The notes beneath the pieces were generated by a model. The model searched no databases. It was not told the DNA's origin and saw only the letters and a list, made by a program, of their open reading frames with translations. A stretch of 64,000 bases of DNA from Aromatoleum toluolicum (GTDB taxonomy: Bacteria > Pseudomonadota > Gammaproteobacteria > Burkholderiales > Rhodocyclaceae): NCBI RefSeq assembly GCF_012911005.2, contig NZ_WTVS01000012.1, positions 46,288-110,287 on the forward strand, written 5' to 3'. A program made the translations under genes and the position numbers. Numbering within the stretch: position 1 is the first letter of the stretch; each line of letters begins with the position of its first letter. Of this stretch, positions 46,669 through 54,651 are shown in pieces.

Positions 46669-47574
46669 ATGGCTGACTTTATTAGCGGCTTCTGGAACGC
46701 GTACGTGATGGGCCTGGTGGGCCTGAGCCTGCTGTTCTGTCTGTTCGTGCTCATGTCGAACAACAAGCGGGAAACCGGTCCGGTCGAACTCCACGGCCAT
46801 GTGTGGGACGAGAACCTCGCTGAATACAACAACCCGCTGCCGCGCTGGTGGTTGTACCTCTTCTGGATCACGCTGATCTTTGCCGTGGTGTATCTGGTGA
46901 TGTATCCGGGCTTCGGCAATACGAAGGGCGTGCTGGGCTGGAGCGCTGTCGGTCAGTACGAGACCGAAATGCGCAAGGCCGAAGAGCGTTACGCCCCGAT
47001 CTTTGCCAAATACCAGGGCATGGAAGTGGCCGCTGTGGCGGCTGACGACGAGGCGCGCGGCGCCGGCAAGCGGCTGTTCGTGACCTACTGCGCCCAGTGC
47101 CACGGGGCGGATGCTCGCGGTGCGAAGGGCTTCCCGAACCTGACCGACAGGGTCTGGAACTGGGGTGGCGAAGCCGAGACGATCAAGACCACGATCACCG
47201 GCGGGCGCATGGGCATGATGCCGCCGTTCGGGCCCGTGTTGGGGCCTGAGGGGGTCAAGGACGTGGTGAGCTACGTGCGTTCGCTGTCGGGTCTTGCCCA
47301 TGATTCGCTGCGCGCCCAGCGCGGGGCGGAGCTGTTCCAGCAGAACTGCGTCGCTTGCCACGGCCCCGAGGCGAAGGGAACCCAGGCGATGGGCGCTCCG
47401 AACCTCACCGACGGCGACTGGTTGTACGGTTCGACGGAAGCGGTCATGACGGAGACGGTGCAAAACGGTCGTACCAACCGCATGCCCGGCTTCGGGGAGT
47501 TCCTCGGCGAGGCGAAGGTCCATCTGCTGGCGTCGTATGTGTATGGCCTCTCGAACCAACCGGCCGCCAAGTAA
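46669..47574 (+). CDS. ccoP: cytochrome cbb3 oxidase subunit III (diheme)
   Basis: Membrane-anchored diheme cytochrome c that receives electrons from bc1 or soluble carriers. The 301 residues include two transmembrane segments (about 11-30 and 60-80) and two heme c sites, CAQCHG (Cys141, Cys144, His145) and CVACHG (Cys227, Cys230, His231). The starting motif ADFISGFWNAYV and VWDENLAEYNNPLPRWW are family features. It ends the ccoNOQP operon; a hairpin follows at 47609-47630 before ccoG. Confidence 0.97.
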   Translation: MADFISGFWNAYVMGLVGLSLLFCLFVLMSNNKRETGPVELHGHVWDENLAEYNNPLPRWWLYLFWITLIFAVVYLVMYPGFGNTKGVLGWSAVGQYETEMRKAEERYAPIFAKYQGMEVAAVAADDEARGAGKRLFVTYCAQCHGADARGAKGFPNLTDRVWNWGGEAETIKTTITGGRMGMMPPFGPVLGPEGVKDVVSYVRSLSGLAHDSLRAQRGAELFQQNCVACHGPEAKGTQAMGAPNLTDGDWLYGSTEAVMTETVQNGRTNRMPGFGEFLGEAKVHLLASYVYGLSNQPAAK

Positions 47575-47608
47575 GTCGAAGATCTGAATTTGCTGCACTG
47601 CTGCTTAG

Positions 47609-47630
47609 TCCCCGGGGTTCGCCCCGGGGA
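47609..47630 (+). terminator. stem-loop between ccoP and ccoG
   Basis: Perfect TCCCCGGGG / CCCCGGGGA stem with a TTCG loop at 47609-47630, then AAAATTCTTGCC. The lack of a T-run means it may limit read-through or protect the ccoNOQP 3' end rather than terminate fully. Confidence 0.5.
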
Positions 47631-47671
47631 AAATTCTTGCCAGTAAATTAGAAGATACGGATATAGCGATA

Positions 47672-49102
47672 ATGAGCGATCCGGTACGGGTGCGCGTGGT
47701 TCCGAAATCGCAGCTTCGGGAAGAGCAAGGCGACGAGCTGTATGCGTCCAGGCAGAAGATTCATGTCCGGTCGGTGAAGGGCGTCTTTGCAAACTGGCGT
47801 TGGGCCCTCGTCTGGCTGACCCAGATTCTCTATTACGGCCTGCCGTGGCTGACCTGGAACGACAGGCAAGCGGTTCTGTTCCATCTCACCGAGCGCAAGT
47901 TCTACGTGTTCGGCTGGGTCTTCTGGCCGCAGGACGTGTTCTATCTGGCGATTCTGCTCATCATCTCCGCCTACGCGCTGTTCTTCTTCACTGCGATCGC
48001 CGGTCGTCTCTGGTGCGGATACGCCTGTCCGCAAACGGTCTACACCGAAATCTTCATGTGGGTCGAGGAGAAGATCGAGGGCGATCACAACAAGCGCCGC
48101 AAGCTCGAGGCGGCGCCAATGGATGCGCGGAAATTCGGTTTGCGCGCGGCCAAGTTCTCGGCTTGGGGGCTGTTTTCGCTGTGGACCGGTTTCACGCTCG
48201 TCGCCTATTTCACTCCGGTCGAGGAGCTCCTGCAGTCCGCCCGGACTTTCGGCTTCGGACCGTGGGAAATCTTCTGGATCCTGTTCTACGGCAGTTTCAC
48301 TTACCTGTTCGCGGGTGTGCTGCGCGAGCAGGTGTGTAAGTACATGTGCCCCTATGCGCGCTTCCAGAGCGTCATGTTCGACCCGGATACGCTCGTCGTG
48401 ACCTATGACGAGGAACGCGGGGAACCGCGCGGCAGCCGCCGCAAGGGCGTGGAGCCACGCAGCGTCGGGGTAGGGGATTGCATCGACTGCGGCATCTGTG
48501 TCCAGGTGTGCCCCACAGGTATCGACATCCGCGAGGGGCTCCAGTACGAGTGCATCGGCTGCGGCGCCTGCATCGATGGGTGTGATCAGGTGATGGACAA
48601 GATGGGTTATCCGCGCGGGTTGATCCGTTATTCGACCGAGAACGCGCTGCGCCGTCATTGGGGCCGGAGCGAGATCGTGCGGCACGTGCTGCGCCCCCGC
48701 ACCCTGATCTACGGCGGGGTACTGGTCCTGATCCTGCTGGCGACGGTCTGGAGTCTGGCAACGCGATCGGACCTGCGGGTGGACGTGATCCGCGATCGCG
48801 CGACGCTGGGGCGCGAAGTCGCGGGCGGGCTGATCGAGAACGTCTATCAGTTGCGCATCATGAACATGCAGGAAGTCACCCGCCCGGTCGTCGTGCGTGT
48901 GTCCGGCCTCGAGGGAATCCGCCTGGAAGGGCCGCAGCAGTTCGAGATCCAGCCAGCGATGACCGAATCGGTGACGGTGCAGGTGCAGGTTCCACCCGAG
49001 GCGGCGACGCCCGGCAGCCACGAGATCGTTTTCGAGATCGGCGTCCCGGGCGACTCCGGCGTGGCCGTCCGCGAACGCACGACTTTCCTTCTTCCGCGCT
49101 AA
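47672..49102 (+). CDS. ccoG: cytochrome c oxidase accessory protein CcoG
   Basis: Polyferredoxin-type membrane protein that reduces copper for cbb3 assembly in other species. The 476 residues include about five N-terminal helices and two 4Fe-4S ferredoxin motifs around residues 270-310: CIDCGICVQVCPTGID and CIGCGACIDGCDQVMDKMGYPRGLIRY. A C-terminal immunoglobulin-like FixG domain (NVYQLRIMNMQE) completes the family. It is followed by ccoH. Confidence 0.95.
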   Translation: MSDPVRVRVVPKSQLREEQGDELYASRQKIHVRSVKGVFANWRWALVWLTQILYYGLPWLTWNDRQAVLFHLTERKFYVFGWVFWPQDVFYLAILLIISAYALFFFTAIAGRLWCGYACPQTVYTEIFMWVEEKIEGDHNKRRKLEAAPMDARKFGLRAAKFSAWGLFSLWTGFTLVAYFTPVEELLQSARTFGFGPWEIFWILFYGSFTYLFAGVLREQVCKYMCPYARFQSVMFDPDTLVVTYDEERGEPRGSRRKGVEPRSVGVGDCIDCGICVQVCPTGIDIREGLQYECIGCGACIDGCDQVMDKMGYPRGLIRYSTENALRRHWGRSEIVRHVLRPRTLIYGGVLVLILLATVWSLATRSDLRVDVIRDRATLGREVAGGLIENVYQLRIMNMQEVTRPVVVRVSGLEGIRLEGPQQFEIQPAMTESVTVQVQVPPEAATPGSHEIVFEIGVPGDSGVAVRERTTFLLPR

Positions 49103-49116
49103 TCAGGAGCAAACGC

Positions 49117-49629
49117 ATGAGCAGTGCAAATATGCACAAGACGGTGGAACCTTGGTATCGGCAGGGCTGGCCGTGGTTCCTGATCGCCATCCCCGCAATA
49201 GCAGTGGTTGCAGGGATGATTACCTTGTGGCTTGCCGTGAGCACTTGGGACGGGCTGGTCGTAGACGACTATTACCAAGAGGGCAAAGCGATCGAAAAGA
49301 CGATCGCTCGCTCGCAGAGGGCCGCCGAACTGGGATTGATGGCTGACGTCAGGCTGCGCGCAGAGGAAGTGACGCTCGATCTCTCTTCTGCGGCCAACGC
49401 TCCGTTGCCGCCGACCGTGGTGCTGACGATTTCCCATCCGACACGCGGCGGAATGGATCAGGTGGTCGTGCTGAAACGCCGTGATGGCGTGTTTGTGGCA
49501 CCGCTTGCGCCGCTGTCTGCCGGACGGTGGCTGCTGCAGGTGGAGGACGAATCGCGCGGCTGGCGCATGAACGGGTCGGCGAACGTTCCTGCCGATGCGG
49601 TGATCCGCATCGTTCCCGCCAAGTCCTGA
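49117..49629 (+). CDS. ccoH: FixH/CcoH-family protein
   Basis: Accessory protein of cbb3 oxidase assembly. The 170 residues have one N-terminal transmembrane helix (about 20-42, WPWFLIAIPAIAVVAGMITLWLA) and a periplasmic domain with DGLVVDDYYQEGKAIEKTIARSQRAAELG, the FixH signature. The start ATG at 49117 has AGGAG upstream and lies 14 bp after the ccoG stop, so both are probably co-transcribed. FixH acts with CcoI/FixI in several species. Confidence 0.9.
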   Translation: MSSANMHKTVEPWYRQGWPWFLIAIPAIAVVAGMITLWLAVSTWDGLVVDDYYQEGKAIEKTIARSQRAAELGLMADVRLRAEEVTLDLSSAANAPLPPTVVLTISHPTRGGMDQVVVLKRRDGVFVAPLAPLSAGRWLLQVEDESRGWRMNGSANVPADAVIRIVPAKS

Positions 49630-49652
49630 CCGTTGCCATGCAGGGGAATGCG

Positions 49653-49889
49653 ATGCTGAGATGGATTCAGGTGCTGTGGCCGTCCTTTCTGGTGGCCGGT
49701 CTTGCCGAGGCGGTCTTCTTCACGGTGATCGATCCGCAGGAGCTCTACCTCTTCGGCGAACCCGTGCATTACTCGCTCACGGCGACATATTCGATCGGCT
49801 TCTTCGGCTTCTGGCTGGTGGGCGCCGCGTCCAGTCTGCTGACGTTGTTCTTTCAGCGCAGCGCCGCGGAGATCAACCGGAAAGCGTAA
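49653..49889 (+). CDS. small membrane protein downstream of ccoH
   Basis: Predicted 78-residue inner-membrane protein with two helices: one near the N-terminus (about 6-24) and one in SIGFFGFWLVGAASSLLTLFF. The loop between is acidic (VIDPQELYLFGEPVH). The start at 49653 has AGGGGA about 5 nt upstream; an ATG at 49638 is also in frame. I do not recognise the family. Its position 23 bp after ccoH suggests a role with the oxidase assembly factors, but this is context only. Confidence 0.65.
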   Translation: MLRWIQVLWPSFLVAGLAEAVFFTVIDPQELYLFGEPVHYSLTATYSIGFFGFWLVGAASSLLTLFFQRSAAEINRKA

Positions 49890-49895
49890 CATGGA

Positions 49896-49925
49896 CATCG
49901 GGCAGCGATCCTCCGCTGCCCGATG
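49896..49925. terminator. perfect stem-loop at the ccoH/uspA convergence
   Basis: Twelve perfect base pairs: CATCGGGCAGCG (49896-49907) and CGCTGCCCGATG (49914-49925) with a 6-nt loop. It lies between the small membrane-protein gene and the convergent uspA gene. Lack of a T-run on either side suggests a bidirectional transcript-end structure rather than a classical terminator. Confidence 0.6.
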
Positions 49926-49952
49926 CGCATGGAGCAACCGATCGGCCGCGGG

Positions 49953-50396
49953 TCAGCGGTAAACGAGTACGGGGGTCTTGCTGTGGGTGAGAACCTTCTG
50001 CGTCTCGCTTCCCAGGAGCAGGCCGGCGATGCCGCGGCGCCCGTGCGACGCCATGAAGATCAGGTCGCAGCCGTGGCGCTCGGCGGCGTCGATGACCGCT
50101 TCATAAGGTACCTCGTTGACGATCGTGTCGGTGTCGGATGCGACGCCAGCCGCATCCGCTGCGCTCTTCGCCGCGTCGAGGATGCGTTTCGCTTCGTCGG
50201 CGGCTGCTTTGCTGAACTGTTCCGGCGTGGTGGGATCGATCAGCGCTCCTTCCCCGTATATAGGCATGGGAAAGTCAGGCTGTGCGTAGAAGAACGTGAT
50301 GCGCGCACCGGCGTCCTTCGCGAAGGACACGGCACGTGCCACCGTGCTCTCGGAAAGCGGAGAGCCATCGGTGGGGACCAGTATGTGCTTGAACAT
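49953..50396 (-). CDS. universal stress protein (UspA family)
   Basis: Cytoplasmic UspA-fold protein of 147 residues (ATG at 50396, GGGAGA upstream). Family landmarks are FKHILVPTDGSPLSE, LIFMASHGRRGIAGLLLGSETQKVLTHSKTPVLVYR, including the G-2X-G-9X-G(S/T) ATP-binding pattern near residues 115-130. UspA-type genes are often Anr/FNR-controlled in low-oxygen clusters. A TATAAT on the minus strand at 50436-50431 lies about 62 bp from an imperfect FNR box at 50480-50493, the class I position. Confidence 0.88.
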   Translation of the reverse strand: MFKHILVPTDGSPLSESTVARAVSFAKDAGARITFFYAQPDFPMPIYGEGALIDPTTPEQFSKAAADEAKRILDAAKSAADAAGVASDTDTIVNEVPYEAVIDAAERHGCDLIFMASHGRRGIAGLLLGSETQKVLTHSKTPVLVYR

Positions 50397-50479
50397 CGTG
50401 CATCTCCCAATGTTTTGCAAGGACGGGTCGATTATAGCCAGCCCGCTTGTGCGAAAGCGAAGGTAATGATGTCGGGCTG

Positions 50480-50493
50480 TTGATTCCCGACAA
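50480..50493. promoter_or_regulatory. imperfect FNR box between uspA and the beta-CASP gene
   Basis: TTGAT-TCCC-GACAA (50480-50493) matches 8 of 10 FNR consensus positions. For uspA (minus strand) its centre lies about 62 bp before the predicted start that follows TATAAT (50436-50431). For the plus-strand exonuclease no good -10 follows. Confidence 0.35.
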
Positions 50494-50541
50494 GCTTCGT
50501 CGCGGTCGCGTCAGGCAGTCAATGGTCATCTCGGAGGTCGC

Positions 50542-51951
50542 ATGGAACTGACATTTTTCGGCGCTGCCGGGGAAGTTACCGGCTCCTGTGCGCGTCTGAA
50601 GTATGACGGCAGCGCGTTTCTCGTCGACTGCGGCCTGTTCCAGGGCGGACGGGATGCGGATCGGAAGAATTTGCGGGCGCTCGATTTCGATCTGCGCGGA
50701 ATCGATTTCGTGCTCCTGACGCATGCCCACCTGGATCACTCCGGTCTCGTTCCGCGGCTGGTATCGCTCGGTTACAAGGGAAAGATCTACGCCACGGCGG
50801 CGACCGTCGACCTCTTGGGCGTGATGCTGCTCGACTCGGCGCACATCATGGAAAAGGAGGCGGAGTGGATCAACCGGGGCAATCGTCAGCGGAATCTGCG
50901 TCGCGGTTACGAGGCGGCGCCGCTCTATACGGTCAACCAGGCGCGCGCGAGCCTGGCGAGCCTGCGCAAGGTGTCCTACGGCGAGGAGCTTCAACCACAC
51001 CCGGGCGTCCGCTGCCGCTTCCATGACGCGGGGCACATCCTCGGGTCGGCGGTGATCGAACTCGACATCGAATCGGGCGGTGCCGTGCGGAGGGTGGTGT
51101 TCAGCGGCGATCTCGGGCAGCCGACCCGACCGGTGCTTCGCGACCCCACCCCCGTGCCGGAGGCCGACTTCCTCGTCGTCGAGTCGACCTACGGCAATCG
51201 CGCTCACCGGGCCATGGCCGAAACCGAGAAGGAACTGCTCGCGGTCCTGCACGACACGCTGGAGCGCAGGAAAGGCAACGTCATCATTCCCGCGTTCGCG
51301 GTCGGCCGCACGCAGGAGATGCTGTTCGTGCTTGCAAGCCTCGTGCGTCAGGGCAAGTTGGATGCGCTGGATGTCGTCGTCGATTCGCCCATGGCTTCAG
51401 CGGTAACGGAGCTTACGCTGCGTTACGACGAACTGTGGGACGACGAGACGCGCGAGTTGCTGCAATGGATTCGCGCGCACGGCGAGCGCATGCGCCTGAG
51501 GTTCGTGCAGGATGTGGAGGAGTCGAAGGCGCTGAACAACGAGCGCTCGGGACTGGTGATCATCTCGGCAAGTGGCATGTGCGAGGCCGGTCGCATCAAG
51601 CATCACCTGCGCTACAACATCGACCGCAGCGAATGCAGTGTCGTCATCTGCGGTTTCCAGGCAGCAGGTACGCTGGGCCGGCGACTGGTCGACGGTGCTC
51701 GCGCGGTCACCCTGTTCGGCGAGCGAGTGCCGGTGCGAGCGGCGATCCACACGATCGGCGGGCTGTCCGCCCATGCCGACCAGCCGGCCCTGCTGGCCTG
51801 GCTGTCGAATTTCGTGCGCCCGCCGCGGCATACCTTCGTCGTGCATGGCGAACAGGAATCCGCATCTGCGCTGGCCGATGCGATCGATGAGCGGCTCGGC
51901 TGGGCGCATGTCACGGTTCCGCTTGCAGGGCGCTGCTATAGTCTGACCTGA
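50542..51951 (+). CDS. beta-CASP metallo-beta-lactamase-fold RNase
   Basis: 469-residue metallo-hydrolase with the beta-lactamase motif HAHLDHSG (His61, His63, Asp65, His66), later FHDAGHILGSAVI and FSGDLGQ, and the beta-CASP insert with STYGNRAH and SASGMCEAGRIKHHL. This is the architecture of bacterial/archaeal CPSF-like RNases (Ysh1-type, COG1236). It starts after GGAGG and ends 31 bp before phaC. The cellular RNA target is unknown; family members act in mRNA processing or decay. Its pairing with uspA and phaC suggests co-regulation in low-oxygen conditions. Confidence 0.88.
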   Translation: MELTFFGAAGEVTGSCARLKYDGSAFLVDCGLFQGGRDADRKNLRALDFDLRGIDFVLLTHAHLDHSGLVPRLVSLGYKGKIYATAATVDLLGVMLLDSAHIMEKEAEWINRGNRQRNLRRGYEAAPLYTVNQARASLASLRKVSYGEELQPHPGVRCRFHDAGHILGSAVIELDIESGGAVRRVVFSGDLGQPTRPVLRDPTPVPEADFLVVESTYGNRAHRAMAETEKELLAVLHDTLERRKGNVIIPAFAVGRTQEMLFVLASLVRQGKLDALDVVVDSPMASAVTELTLRYDELWDDETRELLQWIRAHGERMRLRFVQDVEESKALNNERSGLVIISASGMCEAGRIKHHLRYNIDRSECSVVICGFQAAGTLGRRLVDGARAVTLFGERVPVRAAIHTIGGLSAHADQPALLAWLSNFVRPPRHTFVVHGEQESASALADAIDERLGWAHVTVPLAGRCYSLT

Positions 51952-51982
51952 GTGTCATCGCGAAGCGCGGGAGCGTCGAGGA

Positions 51983-53734
51983 ATGAAGAACGGTACGACT
52001 ACCAGGAAGCACGGCGCGGGCGATTCCCCGCGGTCCGTCAAGCGGGCGCTGCGAGAGATCCACGACAACGTCGAAGGAAGTCTCGACCCGCTGGGGATGG
52101 CGGCACCCATCGTGCATGCCCAGCTTGCGTGGCTATCCCATCCCCAGGAACTCGCAGAGCGCATGGTCGAGCTCTCGAGCGATTTGTGGCGTCTGCAATG
52201 GCACTCTGCCTGCCGCGCGATGGGGCTGGCCAGCAAGGATCCGGTAGTTCCCAATGCAGACGATGAGCGGTTTGCCGATCCGGTGTGGTCCGATTCGGCG
52301 ACGTGGGACCTGACGAAGGAGTGGTACCTCGCATTCACCCACCACATGCAGGACATGCTCTTCGACACGCCGGGGCTGTCGAGCAAGGAGCGGCGCCGTG
52401 CCGCGTTCTGGTGGCGCAAGTGGCTCAACGCCGTGGCGCCGACCAATTTCTTCTGGACGAACCCGGTCGCCATCCGCAAGGCCATCGAGACGAAGGGCGA
52501 GAGTCTCGCCAACGGCGCACGGAACATGCTCGCCGACCTCGAGGCGGGCGAGATCCGCCTGAGCAGTCCGGGCGATTTCAAGGTGGGCGTGACACTAGGC
52601 ACGACCGAGGGATCGGTCGTCTTCCGCAACCGTCTGCTCGAGGTGATTCACTACGCGCCGACGCAGCCGAAGACGCACGCGGAACCGGTCGTGATCGTCA
52701 CGCCCTGGATCAACAAGTACTACATCCTCGACCTCACGCCGAAGAAGAGCATGGTCCGCTACCTGCTGGATCAGGGGCTGGACGTGTTCATCACGAGCTG
52801 GAAAAACCCCGACGAGGCGATGCGCGACGTCGCCTTCGACAGCTATCTCGAGGAAGGCGTCCATGCCACCGTCGAAACGGCACGCAGCTTCACCGGTGCG
52901 CCGAAGGTGCATGCGGTCGGTTACTGCATCGGCGGCACCGCCCTGGCGATGTACATGGCATGGGCGAACCGCCGCTTCGGTGCCGATGAGGTGCCGGTGG
53001 CCGACTGGACCCTATTCACCACCCTGGTCGACTTCCATCGTCCGGGCGACATCGAGGTGTTCATCGATGGTGCGAGCGTCCGCTTCCTGTCGGAAAACAT
53101 GGCACGCAAGGGCTTCCTCGAAGGCAAGGAAATGGCTTCCGCCTTCCGCCTGCTCCGCTCCAACAGCCTGATCTGGCACTACGTCGTGCACGGCTGGCTG
53201 TATGGCGAGGCGCCTGCGCCCTTCGACGTGCTGTACTGGAACATGGACGCCACGCGCATGCCCTATGCGATGCATTCGTGGTACCTGCGCGAACTCTATC
53301 TCGAGAATCGCCTGATCGAAGTGGATGGGCTGACGATATCGGGGCAGCCCATCGATCTGTCGCGCATCGTGCAGCCGCTGTATGCCGTCGCCGCCGAAGA
53401 CGATCATATCGCCCCATGGGAGCAGGCGTATCGCATCAACAACCTCGTCACGGGGCCGCGTCGTTTCGTGCTGTCGAGCTCGGGCCACATCCTCGGCATC
53501 GTCAATCCGCCGGTGAGTCCGCCGAAGCGCAAGTATTGGGCGGCGGCGGCGCGGCGCACGGACAAGGCGGACGACTGGCGCAAGCACGCGGAAGCGCATG
53601 ACGGCAGCTGGTGGAACGACTGGATGGCCTGGCTCAAGCCGCGTTGCGGCGAGCTCGTCGAGGCCCGCCCGGCCGCGTCCGCGGCATTTCCCGAACTGGC
53701 AAAGGCGCCCGGACGGTACGTCCTCGAGCGCTGA
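51983..53734 (+). CDS. phaC: class I poly-beta-hydroxyalkanoate synthase
   Basis: Granule-associated enzyme that polymerises 3-hydroxyacyl-CoA. It has 583 residues, close to class I PhaC length. The lipase-like box is GYCIGG with catalytic Cys315. A catalytic Asp lies in VAAEDDHIAPW and His in SSSGHILGIVNPP, making the Cys-Asp-His triad. The N-terminal domain contains NPVAIRKAIETKGESLANGARNML. No phaA, phaB or phasin gene is adjacent, so it is an orphan synthase or a paralogue. A perfect FNR-type box lies just downstream. Confidence 0.93.
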   Translation: MKNGTTTRKHGAGDSPRSVKRALREIHDNVEGSLDPLGMAAPIVHAQLAWLSHPQELAERMVELSSDLWRLQWHSACRAMGLASKDPVVPNADDERFADPVWSDSATWDLTKEWYLAFTHHMQDMLFDTPGLSSKERRRAAFWWRKWLNAVAPTNFFWTNPVAIRKAIETKGESLANGARNMLADLEAGEIRLSSPGDFKVGVTLGTTEGSVVFRNRLLEVIHYAPTQPKTHAEPVVIVTPWINKYYILDLTPKKSMVRYLLDQGLDVFITSWKNPDEAMRDVAFDSYLEEGVHATVETARSFTGAPKVHAVGYCIGGTALAMYMAWANRRFGADEVPVADWTLFTTLVDFHRPGDIEVFIDGASVRFLSENMARKGFLEGKEMASAFRLLRSNSLIWHYVVHGWLYGEAPAPFDVLYWNMDATRMPYAMHSWYLRELYLENRLIEVDGLTISGQPIDLSRIVQPLYAVAAEDDHIAPWEQAYRINNLVTGPRRFVLSSSGHILGIVNPPVSPPKRKYWAAAARRTDKADDWRKHAEAHDGSWWNDWMAWLKPRCGELVEARPAASAAFPELAKAPGRYVLER

Positions 53735-53789
53735 TCCGTCCTCAGGTCAGGGGCTCGATCCAGCGGCGGATCGGGGCGGCTTCGCCCGA

Positions 53790-53803
53790 TTGACCCCTGT
53801 CAA
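53790..53803 (+). promoter_or_regulatory. orphan FNR/DNR box in the phaC-dnr gap
   Basis: TTGAC-CCCT-GTCAA (53790-53803) is a full FNR/DNR box in the convergent gap. The only matching -10 at the right distance is GAGAAT (53826-53831) on the plus strand, predicting a start near 53838 that runs antisense into the 3' end of dnr (53862-54548). On the minus strand the corresponding position is GC-rich. Confidence 0.5.
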
Positions 53804-53861
53804 GGTCACCCGGGGCCTGCACACCGAGAATCCCCCTGCAAACCCTGCCAATGGGTGCCGG

Positions 53862-54548
53862 TCAGCCTTGGTGGCGGGCCAGGCGGGCGGGGTCCAGCAG
53901 GGAGATGTGTTTGCCGTGTACCGTGATGAGTCCCGCTTCGGACAGGTCGTGAAAGATGCGCGACAGCGTTTCGGGCGTCAGATTGAGCCGCGAGGCGATG
54001 ACCTGCTTGCTGGTCGGCAGGGCGATGTTGCAGGCGACTCCGCTTTCGCTGTCGACCTGCTGCAGCAGGTAGCCGATCACGCGCTGCATGCTCGAGCGCA
54101 GGGAATAGGTTTCGACGTCCTGGATCATGCCGTGCAGGCGGATTGCCATGCCGACAAGGAGTTTGCGCGCAAATCCCGGATCCTGGTCGATAAGCTCGGA
54201 TACCACCGCCTGACCGATGTGCAGCAGGTGCGTCGACGTGAGGGCTTCGGCGAAAACCGGGTAGGGGCGGTTGAGGAACATCACCGCCTCGCCGAAGGTG
54301 TGCATCGGGCTGATGATCTCGACCACCTTTTCGTTGCCCTGTGCCGACGAGACCGCGAGCTTCATCTGACCCGAGGCGACATAGTAGAAACCATGCACGG
54401 GATCGCCGCGCTGGAACAGTATTTCGCCCTTCTCGAGATGGCGTTCGCGGGTGAAGCGGGCAACACGGTCGATCTCCTCTGCGGTCAGTTCGCTGAAGAA
54501 AGAAACCTGGCGCAGTGCGGTGGGAATATCGACTGGATGGTTGGGCAT
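53862..54548 (-). CDS. dnr: DNR-type Crp/Fnr regulator
   Basis: 228-residue Crp/Fnr-family activator. It lacks the Fnr cysteines. The sequence resembles Pseudomonas DNR, which binds heme and senses nitric oxide: GEILFQRGDPVHGFYYVASGQMKLAV, TFGEAVMFLNRPYPVFAEAL and the HTH TSKQVIASRLNLTPETLSRIFHDL. The ATG at 54548 was chosen over a longer frame that overlaps the nnrS leader. It is divergent from nnrS by 103 bp. A role as NO-responsive activator of nnrS and the following genes is inferred. Confidence 0.85.
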   Translation of the reverse strand: MPNHPVDIPTALRQVSFFSELTAEEIDRVARFTRERHLEKGEILFQRGDPVHGFYYVASGQMKLAVSSAQGNEKVVEIISPMHTFGEAVMFLNRPYPVFAEALTSTHLLHIGQAVVSELIDQDPGFARKLLVGMAIRLHGMIQDVETYSLRSSMQRVIGYLLQQVDSESGVACNIALPTSKQVIASRLNLTPETLSRIFHDLSEAGLITVHGKHISLLDPARLARHQG

Positions 54549-54651
54549 CTCGGACTCCGTGGAGAAACTCGTGCATTTTAACCCGCAACCCGGCACGGGC
54601 CGCGATCCGGCGTCCCGCAGACTGTCTCCGCTGGGGGCAACAGGAGGCAAG

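Noticed and set aside
54549..54651. FNR/DNR box in the dnr-nnrS gap
   Set aside because: No TTGAT/TTGAC pair with four-base spacing was found in this divergent gap, although one would be expected.
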